Assembly (NCBI GenBank): GCA_044359885.1
Contig: JBIKLI010000085.1
Location: 1 to 13,689, forward strand
Length of the DNA stretch: 13,689 bases
Source of the DNA: CAIOSQ01 sp044359885
GTDB lineage: Bacteria; Pseudomonadota; Alphaproteobacteria; CACIAM-22H2
Reading direction: 5' to 3'
The translations under genes were made by a program, and so were the position numbers. The notes below the pieces were generated by a model, which saw only the letters and a program-made list of their open reading frames with translations, ran no database searches and was not told the origin of the DNA. Shown piece by piece: positions 1 through 8,817 of this stretch; positions within the stretch are counted from its first letter, which is position 1; each line of letters begins with the position of its first letter.

Positions 1-669
1 CGCCGCCTCGTGGCGCGGATAGCGGGCCGCCATCGCGCCGATCGATCCGTCTTCGTGGCAGGTGGCGCAGGCGCGGCCGGCATCGCCCACCGGCCGATGG
101 AACAGTTCGCGGCCACGATCCACGGCGAACATGCCGGGATTGAGGAACTCGTCCTCCTGCAGGCGGCGTGTGGCCGCGCCGAGATAGGCCGCGCCCGAAC
201 GCGCGGCGCCGTTCTCCGGCACGACCGGCGACGGCGATGGCACCGGTGCCGCCGGATCCGTCAGCGTCGCCAGATAGGCGACGACATCCTCGATCTCCTG
301 GGCGGTGTAGATCGGCTGGCCGCGAAGGCGGGACAGCACGCGTTCGAGCCCGTCCACGCGATGATAGGCCGGCATCACGCTGCCGGGATTGTCCGCGGTC
401 GGATCGACGAGGCGGCGGCGCAGCGCGCCCGGGCTGGCGCGGCTGCCGATGCCCGCGAGAGACGGGCCGATCCCCCCGTGGTCCGGTTCCTCGGGGATCG
501 GCATGGCGTGGCAGATCAGGCAGCTCGCCTTGCCGGCGTCGCGCACGACGGCGCGCCCGCGCACCGGATCGCCCGGCACCTCTGTCAGCGGCGCGAGTTC
601 GGCCGGCTGCGCCGCCGCGCAAGGCACGAAGACGAGGCAGCACAGCAGCGCCAGAAGGAAACGCAGCAT
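1..669 (-). CDS. soxXA: SoxX-SoxA fusion c-type cytochrome (3' end cut by window edge)
   Basis: A reading frame on the minus strand runs without a stop from ATG 669 to base 1 (223 residues visible). Residues 1-20 are a Sec-type signal peptide (MLRFLLALLCCLVFV, then CAAA). Residues 34-137 match SoxX: haem motif CLICH at 50-54, IGPSLAGIGSR, the likely axial Met in VMPAYH (M99), and the SoxX end signature IEDVVAYLATL. A Pro-rich linker (about 138-156, with PSPSP) leads into RSGAAYLG, LQEDEFLNPGMFAV and haem motif CATCH (201-205), which match the mature N-terminal domain of SoxA. In Sox systems SoxX and SoxA are separate proteins that together couple thiosulfate to the SoxY cysteine in the periplasm. 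Keeping this first SoxA haem suggests a dihaem SoxA half, so three haems in all, but the SoxA catalytic cysteine would lie outside the window. It sits 79 nt after the molybdenum subunit gene, so it may also accept electrons from that enzyme. Confidence 0.87.
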   Translation of the reverse strand, partial: MLRFLLALLCCLVFVPCAAAQPAELAPLTEVPGDPVRGRAVVRDAGKASCLICHAMPIPEEPDHGGIGPSLAGIGSRASPGALRRRLVDPTADNPGSVMPAYHRVDGLERVLSRLRGQPIYTAQEIEDVVAYLATLTDPAAPVPSPSPVVPENGAARSGAAYLGAATRRLQEDEFLNPGMFAVDRGRELFHRPVGDAGRACATCHEDGSIGAMAARYPRHEAA

Positions 670-710
670 CCGCGCCTGCCCCCTGCGCCTCGCGCCGCCG
701 CAAGCGGAGC

Positions 711-741
711 CGGCGGCCGGCGCGGCGCGCGCCGGCCGCCG
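711..741 (-). terminator. Perfect 14-bp GC hairpin between the Mo-subunit and SoxXA genes
   Basis: Bases 711-724 (cggcggccggcgcg) are the exact reverse complement of 728-741, with a 3-nt loop. On the transcribed minus strand the hairpin begins 7 nt after the stop codon of the molybdenum subunit (stop at 751-749) and ends 41 nt before the SoxXA start. No T-run follows it. It could be a partial terminator, or a stem protecting the upstream mRNA so that the cytochrome is made at a different level. The structure is certain; its role is inferred. Confidence 0.45.
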
Positions 742-748
742 GGGCTGA

Positions 749-2926
749 TCAGGCCCAGCTCAGGTTGTGGCGCAGGATCGGCGTCGATCTGATCCGCCTG
801 CCGGTGGCGAAGAAGATCGCATTCGCCACCGCCGGCGGCGTCGGCGGCCCGGCGGTCTCGCCGAAGCCGCCCCACCATCCGGCCTGCGACATCGCATGCA
901 CGCTTTCGACCGGCGGCATGTCGGCGAGGCGCATGATCTTGTAGCCGTCGAAATTGGTGTTGCGGATGCGTCCGTCGCGCAGGTCGAGGCCGCCCTGCAG
1001 CGTATGGCTCAGCTCCCAGGCGACGCAGCCATGGACCTGTTCGTCGGCGGCCCGCGGGTTGATCACGTAGCCGCTGTTGGTGACGACCAGGATCTTCTCG
1101 ATCGTCAGCTGGCCACGGCGCGTGACCGAGACCGTCGCGCAGACGCCGACCGTCGAACCGTGGGACTCGACGACGGCGATGCCCATGCCCTGGCCGCGCG
1201 GCAGCTTGGTCGTGAAGCCGGAAACCTCCTTGAGCTTGAGCAGCACGCGCTGCCAGCGCTCGTTGCCCTCGGTCATCTTGATCCGCCAGTCCAGCGGATC
1301 CCAGCCGCCGGCGATCGCGAGCTCGTCCACGAACTGCTCGATCGTGAAGCCGTTCGCATTGTTGCCGGGGGCGCGCGTCGGACCGACGGGGACGTGGCTC
1401 TGGACGATGTGTCGCTCGTAGCGGAAGTTCGGGATCGCGTACGGCATGTTCGCGATGCCGCGATCCGCATAGGCGGGGCTGAAATTCTCGCCCACCGCGC
1501 GCGCCAGCATGGCCGTCGGCAGACCGTCGCCGCCCAGGACCGCGTTGAAACGCGCCCAGATCGGCGGGCGCGTGCGCGCCTGCGCGGTGTCCTCCTCGCG
1601 CGTCCAGATCACCTTCACCGGCCGGCCCAGCTGCTTGGAAAGCTCGACGGCCTGCCGCGTGACGTCGACATGGTTGCCCTGACCGAAGGCGCCGCCCTGG
1701 TATGTGCCATGGACGAACACGTCCTTGGGATTGCGACCGGACTGCTCGGCCGCCAGCAGCAGCGTCGCGGCGACGTTCTGGGTGAAGCTCCAGACATCGA
1801 CGCGCTCGGCCGTGACGCTCGCCACCGCGGCCGGCGGGCTCATCGGGGCGTTGGTCTCGTAGGGACGTGCGTAATCGCCGGCGACGACCTTGCCGGCGGG
1901 CGAGGCCAGCAGCGGCCGCGGATCGCCGCGCACTTCCTCGGCATGCCGCGCCTCCTTGCCCAGCAGGTCGCGCGCCTGGGCGTCCATCGCCGCGTAGCTG
2001 TTCTGCGCGCCGGGCCCCAGATCCCATTCGACAGGCATCATGTCGAGCGCCATCTTGGCGCGGTAGAAGCTGTCGGCCACGACCGCGATCGCGCTGCGCA
2101 TGTCGCTATTGCCGAGATTGGCCTTGGTCTGCTTCAGCTCGATCGCCGCGACCACGCCCGGCCTGTTCTTCACCGCATCGAAATCGAAGCTCTTGAGACG
2201 GCCACCCGGCACCGGGCAGGCGCGCACGGCCGCATAGACCATCCCCGGCACCCGCACGTCGATCGGGTAGATCGCGCTGCCGTCGATCTTCGGCGCCACG
2301 TCCATGCGCGGGACGTCCTTGCCGAGCAGCCACCAGTCGCCATAGGCCTTGATCTTCGGTTCCTGCGGCAACGCGACCTGCGCCGCGGCGCTGGCGAATT
2401 CGCCATAGGTGCCGCGGTTGGCTCCGGCGGTCAGCACGCCCTGCTTGGCCGCCACCTGGGACCGCTCGACGCCCCAGCGGCGCGCCGCCGCCTCGCGCAG
2501 CCGCTCGCGCGCGGAGGCGCCGGCCTGCATGATGTGCGGATGGCGGTTGCGGACGAGGTTGGATCCCCCCGTCGACATGTCCACGTAGACGTTGCCACGG
2601 GTCACGTGCCGGTTGGCGTCCGCCAGGACGGCCCGCACGTTTTCCCAGGGCACGTCCAGCTCCTCGGCGACGAGCTGCGCCACCGAGGTCATGCCGCCCT
2701 GCCCCATCTCGGTATGCGGGACGCGGACGGTGACGATCCCGGCCGGGTCGATCGTCAGCCAGGCGTTGATCTCCACGCCATCGGCCGGCGCCTTCCAGAG
2801 CTGCGGGTTCACCGTCGCGGCCGCGGCCTCGGCCGCGGTCGGGATGTTGAAGCCGAGGACCATGCCGCCCCCGGCGGCCACCGTCGTGCGGATGAAGGCA
2901 CGGCGGGAAAGATCGAGCTGTTCCAT
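749..2926 (-). CDS. Tat-exported molybdenum hydroxylase large subunit, xanthine dehydrogenase / IorB family
   Basis: 725 residues, the usual size for an IorB-type (isoquinoline 1-oxidoreductase beta) subunit. The N terminus has a Tat motif, SRRAFIR (7-13), followed by a Gly/Ala-rich hydrophobic stretch and an Ala-rich cleavage region near 33-37, so the folded, cofactor-loaded enzyme is probably moved to the periplasm. Family motifs in order are HTEMGQGGMTSVAQLVAEEL, GTYQGGAFGQG, GPTRAPGNNANGF and GGFGETAGPP near the C terminus; E690 in the last is at the place of the catalytic Glu of xanthine dehydrogenase. Such enzymes hydroxylate heterocycles or oxidise aldehydes using water, passing electrons to the [2Fe-2S] subunit. 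The start at 2926 is fixed by a perfect AAGGAGG 5 nt upstream. The gene is 11 nt after the [2Fe-2S] gene. The substrate cannot be read from sequence. The neighbouring Sox-like genes raise the possibility of a sulfur compound or a SoxYZ-bound intermediate; a generic aldehyde or N-heterocycle is the alternative. Confidence 0.9.
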   Translation of the reverse strand: MEQLDLSRRAFIRTTVAAGGGMVLGFNIPTAAEAAAATVNPQLWKAPADGVEINAWLTIDPAGIVTVRVPHTEMGQGGMTSVAQLVAEELDVPWENVRAVLADANRHVTRGNVYVDMSTGGSNLVRNRHPHIMQAGASARERLREAAARRWGVERSQVAAKQGVLTAGANRGTYGEFASAAAQVALPQEPKIKAYGDWWLLGKDVPRMDVAPKIDGSAIYPIDVRVPGMVYAAVRACPVPGGRLKSFDFDAVKNRPGVVAAIELKQTKANLGNSDMRSAIAVVADSFYRAKMALDMMPVEWDLGPGAQNSYAAMDAQARDLLGKEARHAEEVRGDPRPLLASPAGKVVAGDYARPYETNAPMSPPAAVASVTAERVDVWSFTQNVAATLLLAAEQSGRNPKDVFVHGTYQGGAFGQGNHVDVTRQAVELSKQLGRPVKVIWTREEDTAQARTRPPIWARFNAVLGGDGLPTAMLARAVGENFSPAYADRGIANMPYAIPNFRYERHIVQSHVPVGPTRAPGNNANGFTIEQFVDELAIAGGWDPLDWRIKMTEGNERWQRVLLKLKEVSGFTTKLPRGQGMGIAVVESHGSTVGVCATVSVTRRGQLTIEKILVVTNSGYVINPRAADEQVHGCVAWELSHTLQGGLDLRDGRIRNTNFDGYKIMRLADMPPVESVHAMSQAGWWGGFGETAGPPTPPAVANAIFFATGRRIRSTPILRHNLSWA

Positions 2927-2931
2927 CCGAG

Positions 2932-2938
2932 CCTCCTT
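2932..2938 (-). promoter_or_regulatory. Ribosome binding site AAGGAGG deciding the Mo-subunit start
   Basis: On the minus strand AAGGAGG lies 5 nt before ATG 2926. Its first A is also the last base of the TGA stop of the [2Fe-2S] gene (2940-2938), so the stop and the ribosome site overlap. This supports translational coupling of the two subunits and rules out longer in-frame starts for the large subunit. Confidence 0.85.
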
Positions 2939-3399
2939 CACGAGCGACCGATCTTCGCGGCGGCGTGGATCGCCTCGCGGATCTGGTTGTAGGTGCCGCA
3001 CCGGCAGAGATTCTCGGACATCGCGTCGTCGATCTGGCGGTCGGTCGGGGCCGGCACGCGCTGCAGCAGCGCGGCGGCGGCCATGATCTGCCCGGACTGG
3101 CAGTAGCCGCATTGCGGGACCGTGTGCTCCAGCCACGCCTTCTGGACCGGATGGCTGCTGTCCGGCGACAGCCCTTCGATCGTCGTGATGCGCTTGCCCA
3201 CCGCGGCGGCCGCGTTGACGTTGCAGGACTTCACCGCCTGACCGTCGATATGGACCACGCAGGCGCCGCATTGGGCGATGCCGCAGCCATATTTCGTCCC
3301 GGTCAGCCCGATCGTGTCGCGCAGCACCCAAAGCAGCGGGGTCTCGGGCTCGACATCGACCTGATGCGTCTTGCCGTTGACGCTGAGTGTCAGACTCAT
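2938..3399 (-). CDS. [2Fe-2S] small subunit of the molybdenum hydroxylase (IorA-like)
   Basis: 153 residues, the standard IorA / XdhC-type length. A plant-ferredoxin-like cluster site is formed by C39, C44, C47 and C59 (GCGIAQCGAC...KSC). The second, helical-domain cluster is formed by C97, C100 (QCGYCQSGQ), C132 and C134 (ENLCRCGTY). All eight cysteines are present. It relays electrons from the molybdenum centre of the large subunit to an outside acceptor. It has no signal peptide, so it probably crosses the membrane as a passenger with the Tat-exported large subunit, as is thought for other IorAB-type enzymes. The ATG at 3399 gives the family-typical MSLTLSVNGK start; the site upstream is only a G-rich stretch (GGGGGGAAA), a modest Shine-Dalgarno. 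It lies 126 nt after the SoxYZ gene and 11 nt before the large-subunit gene. An ATG further upstream at 3498 would add an unrelated tail and is not used here. Confidence 0.93.
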   Translation of the reverse strand: MSLTLSVNGKTHQVDVEPETPLLWVLRDTIGLTGTKYGCGIAQCGACVVHIDGQAVKSCNVNAAAAVGKRITTIEGLSPDSSHPVQKAWLEHTVPQCGYCQSGQIMAAAALLQRVPAPTDRQIDDAMSENLCRCGTYNQIREAIHAAAKIGRS

Positions 3400-3525
3400 G
3401 GCTTTCCCCCCATGGATCGGCCGGCCTGCAGCCGCCGGTCGTTGCAATTGCTTGTGCTGGAATCCGTAACCGCTCCCCTCCGCCTTGACAAGGCACAACT
3501 GGCCGCGGGTCGCCTCGTCGCGATG
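3400..3525 (-). other. Gap between SoxYZ and [2Fe-2S] genes; short palindromes, no clear promoter
   Basis: This 126-nt gap is the widest in the minus-strand operon and could hold an internal promoter. It contains an exact palindrome at 3482-3494 (GCCTTG A CAAGGC) and a second, GCAATTGC, at 3444-3451. A TTGTCA on the minus strand inside the first palindrome has no good -10 partner (the best candidate, TACGGA, is poor). No T-rich terminator is visible. I call it a possible operator or internal promoter region only. Confidence 0.25.
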
Positions 3526-4383
3526 TCACGTCACGGCGATGTCCGCCCGGTTCACGAAGGTCATGTCGAGCGTGTCATACCAGTCGAAGGCGAAGCTGCC
3601 GCTCTCCACGACGCGCGCATGGAAGTGGAAATAGGGATTGGTGGCGACGGCCGGGTAGAGACGGGCGCGGAACAGTTCCACGCCGTTGAAGGCGCAGCCG
3701 AAGCGCGACACGATCCGCTGGCGGATCCACTCGTCGGCGCTGTTCGATCTGAGCCCGGTCTCCATCGGATGCGAGATCAGGGCGCGGACCGGCACGATCT
3801 CGCCTCGGCGGGCGCGCGGCGGCACGCTGACGCGCGAGCGCGGCTGGAAGGCGATCACGTCGTCGTTCGAGCCCTCGCCGATCTGGGCGCAGGCGCCGAA
3901 GCTGACCGTCACGTCGCGATCGGCCCGCAGATGCCGCCCGTCGCGCATGCGGGCGACCGCCGTCACCGTCTGGCTGCGCTCCAGCCGGATCCGGGTCGAG
4001 ACCTCGCCCCGGCCGCATGCCGGCGTGAACCAGGCCGAGAAGACGTGCGGGGTCGGGTTCCCATGCGCGAGGACATGCACGACGACCGGATGATCGGCGT
4101 CGGTCATCGCCGCGTCGATGCGCAGGGACAGCGGCACCGTGCTGCCGCTGTCGGTCTGGTCGGGAAGGTCGAGCGCGATGCCCTCGCGGGCGAAGGCGAC
4201 CGGGCCGAAGAAGGCGGCGATCGCGGCCTCCGCGTCGCGCCACAGCGGATCGAAGCCGCGCAGATCGGTGACCTGACCGCGCGCCGCCGCCGGCACCGCC
4301 GCCGCCGCCGCGGCCATGCGCAGCACGCGGCGCCGTGTGGGCGCCGCCGGATCGCGTCGCGGCCGGACAGTCTCGTCGTTCAT
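3526..4383 (-). CDS. soxYZ: Tat-exported SoxY-SoxZ fusion sulfur-carrier protein
   Basis: 285 residues. The N terminus has a Tat-like signal, TRRRVLR (16-22) then poly-Ala. Residues about 45-165 are SoxY-like: VPLSLRID, the NPTP and FTPACGRGE stretch, TRIRL and SQTVTAVA, ending in VTVSFGACA with C165 where SoxY carries its substrate-binding cysteine. Residues about 181-284 are SoxZ-like: SRVSVPPRARRGEIVPVRAL, the hallmark ISHPMETG (203-210), FNG and TNPYFHFHARV. In classical Sox, SoxY and SoxZ are separate, and the SoxY cysteine sits in a free C-terminal GGCGG arm that visits each enzyme. Here it is internal, in GACAQIG, followed by the SoxZ half. As I recall, NCBI knows a fused family, the quinoprotein dehydrogenase-associated SoxYZ-like carriers; this may be a relative with a molybdenum hydroxylase instead. 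It is the first gene of the minus-strand operon. No Shine-Dalgarno is evident at ATG 4383, but the Tat signal begins shortly after it. Confidence 0.9.
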   Translation of the reverse strand: MNDETVRPRRDPAAPTRRRVLRMAAAAAAVPAAARGQVTDLRGFDPLWRDAEAAIAAFFGPVAFAREGIALDLPDQTDSGSTVPLSLRIDAAMTDADHPVVVHVLAHGNPTPHVFSAWFTPACGRGEVSTRIRLERSQTVTAVARMRDGRHLRADRDVTVSFGACAQIGEGSNDDVIAFQPRSRVSVPPRARRGEIVPVRALISHPMETGLRSNSADEWIRQRIVSRFGCAFNGVELFRARLYPAVATNPYFHFHARVVESGSFAFDWYDTLDMTFVNRADIAVT

Positions 4384-4512
4384 GGCGGCGGCACGATACC
4401 ATGCGCGTGGCCCGCTCGCCGATCCCGCTCGTGCCCCCCGCATCGCCACGCGCTTGCGCCGCCGGGCACCCGCTGACAACATCCGGCCCCTTCCCCTGGC
4501 GGAGCCGGCGCG
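4384..4512. promoter_or_regulatory. Divergent intergenic region between SoxYZ and racemase genes
   Basis: 129 nt between two divergent start codons, so promoters for both directions are expected here. A GGAG 8 nt before ATG 4513 serves the racemase. I see no convincing -35/-10 pair on either strand: the plus strand has CTGACA near 4471 and the minus strand has the matching TTGTCA, both without a fitting -10. The call rests on gene layout alone. Confidence 0.4.
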
Positions 4513-5175
4513 ATGAAACGGATCCTGGTGCTCAACCCGAACAGTTCGGCCAGCGTCACTGCGGCGATGGACGCCGCACTGGCGCCGACGCGGCTGCCTG
4601 GCGGACCGGAGATCGTCTGCGCCACGCTCGCCGAGGGGCCGCCGGGGATCGAGACCCAGGCCCATGTCGAAAGCGTGGTCGCCCCGACGGCGCGCTATTT
4701 CGAGATCCATCCGGCCGACGCCTATGTCATCGGCTGCTTCTCCGATCCCGGTCTACATCTCGCCCGCGAACGGGTCGCAGCCCCGGTGGTCGGGATCGGC
4801 GAGTCCGCGTTTCTCGCCGCGATCGGCCTCGGCCGTCGCTTCGGGATCGTCGCGATCAAGCGCGGCTCGATCCCGCGACATGTCCGGGCCGTCCGACAGA
4901 TGGGGCTGGAGAACCTCCTGGCCGGCGACCGGCCGCTCGAGATCGGGGTGACCGCGATGCTCGACGGCCAGCGCGTGATCGACCGGATCGCCGAAGTGGG
5001 GGCCGAGCTACGCGACCGCGACGGCGCCGAGGTGCTGATCCTGGGCTGCGCCAGCATGGGCGGCTACCGGAGCGAGATCGAGGACCGTCTGGGACTGCCG
5101 GTGGTCGATCCGACGCAGGCCGCCGTCATGCGCGCCATCGGCCTCGTCAGCCTGGGATATCGCCGCGCGGGCTGA
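4513..5175 (+). CDS. Asp/Glu/hydantoin racemase family protein
   Basis: 220 residues, slightly shorter than typical hydantoin racemases. The N terminus MKRILVLNPNSS is the family's start. The two catalytic cysteines of this cofactor-independent family are present: C75 in YVIGCFSDPG and C179 in LILGCASMGGY, spaced as in hydantoin racemase. The family inverts the alpha carbon of amino acids or hydantoins by a two-base mechanism; relatives include maleate isomerase and arylmalonate decarboxylase, so the substrate is open. There is no signal peptide, so it acts in the cytoplasm. It is the first gene of a plus-strand pair, 39 nt before the cysteine synthase-family gene and divergent from the Sox-like operon. 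A racemase beside a cysteine synthase suggests handling of an amino-acid-derived, perhaps sulfur-containing, compound, but this is inference. Confidence 0.85.
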   Translation: MKRILVLNPNSSASVTAAMDAALAPTRLPGGPEIVCATLAEGPPGIETQAHVESVVAPTARYFEIHPADAYVIGCFSDPGLHLARERVAAPVVGIGESAFLAAIGLGRRFGIVAIKRGSIPRHVRAVRQMGLENLLAGDRPLEIGVTAMLDGQRVIDRIAEVGAELRDRDGAEVLILGCASMGGYRSEIEDRLGLPVVDPTQAAVMRAIGLVSLGYRRAG

Positions 5176-5214
5176 CCGGCCGGCGGCGGCGCGCGCAGAA
5201 ACCGGAGGACGGAC

Positions 5215-6261
5215 ATGACCGAGATACGCGACGGTTTCGCCGGGACCATCGGCAACACGCCCCTGATCCGGCTGCGCCGCGCATCGGCGCAGACCGGCTG
5301 CGAGATCCTGGGCAAGGCCGAGTTTCTGAACCCCGGCGGCTCGGTCAAGGATCGCCCGGCGCTGCAGATGATCCTCGACGCCGAGGCAAAGGGCCTGCTG
5401 AAGCCGGGCGGGGTCGTGGTCGAAGGCACGGCCGGCAATACCGGCATCGGCCTTGCCCTGGTGGCGAACGCACGCGGCTATCGCAGCGTGATCGTCATGC
5501 CCGACACGCAGAGCCAGGAGAAGAAGGACTATCTGCGGCTGATCGGCGCCGAACTGCGGCTGGTGCCCGCGGTGCCCTTCGCCAATCCGAACAACTACGT
5601 CAAGGTCTCGCAGCGCCTGGCGGAGGAGATCGCGCGCGTCGAGCCTGCCGGCGCCTTCTGGGCGAACCAGTTCGACAACGTCGCGAACCGCGAGGCCCAT
5701 ATCCTCACCACGGCACCCGAGATCTTCCGGCAGACCGACGGTCAGGTCGACGGCTTCGTGTGCGCCGTCGGTTCGGGCGGCACGCTGGCCGGGGTCGCGA
5801 TGGGGCTGCGGCGGCTGAAGCCGTCGGTGCGCATCGCGCTCGCGGATCCGCATGGCGCGGCTCTCCACAGCTACTACACGACCGGCAACTTGAAGTCCGA
5901 GGGCAGTTCGATCACCGAAGGCATCGGCCAGGGACGCATCACGCGCAACCTGGAAGGTCTCTCGGTCGACCATGCCTTCCGCATCTCCGACACCGAGGCG
6001 CTCGGGATCGTCTTCGATCTGCTGACCGATGAAGGTCTTTTCGTCGGCGCCTCGTCGGGAATCAACGTCGCCGGCGCGATCGCGCTCGCCCGTGTCATGG
6101 GCCCCGGGCATCGGATCGTGACCATCCTGTGCGACGGCGGCGCGCGCTACGCCTCGAAGCTGTTCAATCCCGAATTCCTGCGCGCGCGCGACCTGCCCGT
6201 CCCCGCCTGGCTCGACCGGCCGCGCGCCGTCCCCGTGGCGACGCCCCTGATGGCGGGCTGA
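5215..6261 (+). CDS. PLP-dependent cysteine synthase family enzyme (CysK/CysM/CBS-like)
   Basis: 348 residues. The PLP-binding lysine is K45 in NPGGSVKDR. The substrate loop is EGTAGNTGIGL (70-80), a variant of the EATSGNTG loop of CysK. The phosphate-binding loop is GSGGT (186-190), and SSG (280-282) and LCDGGARY (305-312) match the PLP-ring region and C-terminal part of the fold. Enzymes of this fold replace a leaving group on serine or O-acetylserine with sulfide; CysM-type members accept thiosulfate to give S-sulfocysteine, and CBS-type members use homocysteine. I cannot tell these apart from sequence. The TAGN loop and the C-terminal LPVPAWL extension point to a subfamily distinct from classical CysK. 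The start is supported by GGAGG at 5204-5208. Co-transcription with the racemase is likely. Lying beside a Sox-like system, a thiosulfate- or sulfide-using role is plausible but unproven. Confidence 0.9.
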   Translation: MTEIRDGFAGTIGNTPLIRLRRASAQTGCEILGKAEFLNPGGSVKDRPALQMILDAEAKGLLKPGGVVVEGTAGNTGIGLALVANARGYRSVIVMPDTQSQEKKDYLRLIGAELRLVPAVPFANPNNYVKVSQRLAEEIARVEPAGAFWANQFDNVANREAHILTTAPEIFRQTDGQVDGFVCAVGSGGTLAGVAMGLRRLKPSVRIALADPHGAALHSYYTTGNLKSEGSSITEGIGQGRITRNLEGLSVDHAFRISDTEALGIVFDLLTDEGLFVGASSGINVAGAIALARVMGPGHRIVTILCDGGARYASKLFNPEFLRARDLPVPAWLDRPRAVPVATPLMAG

Positions 6262-6282
6262 CCGGCCCCGCCGGCCGGCCAG
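6258..6282. terminator. GC hairpin between convergent genes, possible bidirectional terminator
   Basis: Arms 6258-6267 (ctgaccggcc) and 6273-6282 (ggccggccag) pair with one mismatch around a 5-nt loop. The hairpin begins inside the stop codon of the cysteine synthase-family gene and lies 18 nt beyond the stop of the convergent kinase gene. There is no T-tract on either side, so termination is inferred from position and symmetry. Confidence 0.35.
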
Positions 6283-6300
6283 ATCCGGCGCGCGCGACGC

Positions 6301-8816
<2,516 letters not shown>

Positions 8817-8817
<1 letters not shown>

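Noticed and set aside
1..669. Ordinary dihaem cytochrome c subunit of an IorAB-type alcohol/aldehyde dehydrogenase
   Set aside because: The residues around both haems and the end of the first domain follow SoxX and SoxA, not the usual triple cytochrome c subunit, though electron transfer from the hydroxylase remains possible.
767..2992. Long open frame on the plus strand (about 740 codons) opposite the molybdenum subunit gene
   Set aside because: It is antisense to a gene with clear family motifs. Its product is Arg/Ala/His-rich with no recognisable domain, as expected of shadow frames in very GC-rich DNA.
3440..3460. Sigma-54-like pattern on the minus strand (AGCAC then TTGC) upstream of the [2Fe-2S] gene
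   Set aside because: The first half lacks GG, and the distance between halves is one base too long for the -24/-12 consensus.
3485..3490. TTGACA on the plus strand as a -35 box
   Set aside because: No -10 element is found at 16-18 nt, and it would transcribe antisense into the SoxYZ gene.
4280..4318. GCC/CGC-rich run resembling a trinucleotide repeat
   Set aside because: It encodes the poly-Ala part of the SoxYZ Tat signal peptide and is explained by that.
4335..6032. Long plus-strand frame overlapping the racemase and cysteine synthase-family genes
   Set aside because: It is in another frame over two genes with intact catalytic motifs, and its product is a low-complexity Arg-rich string.
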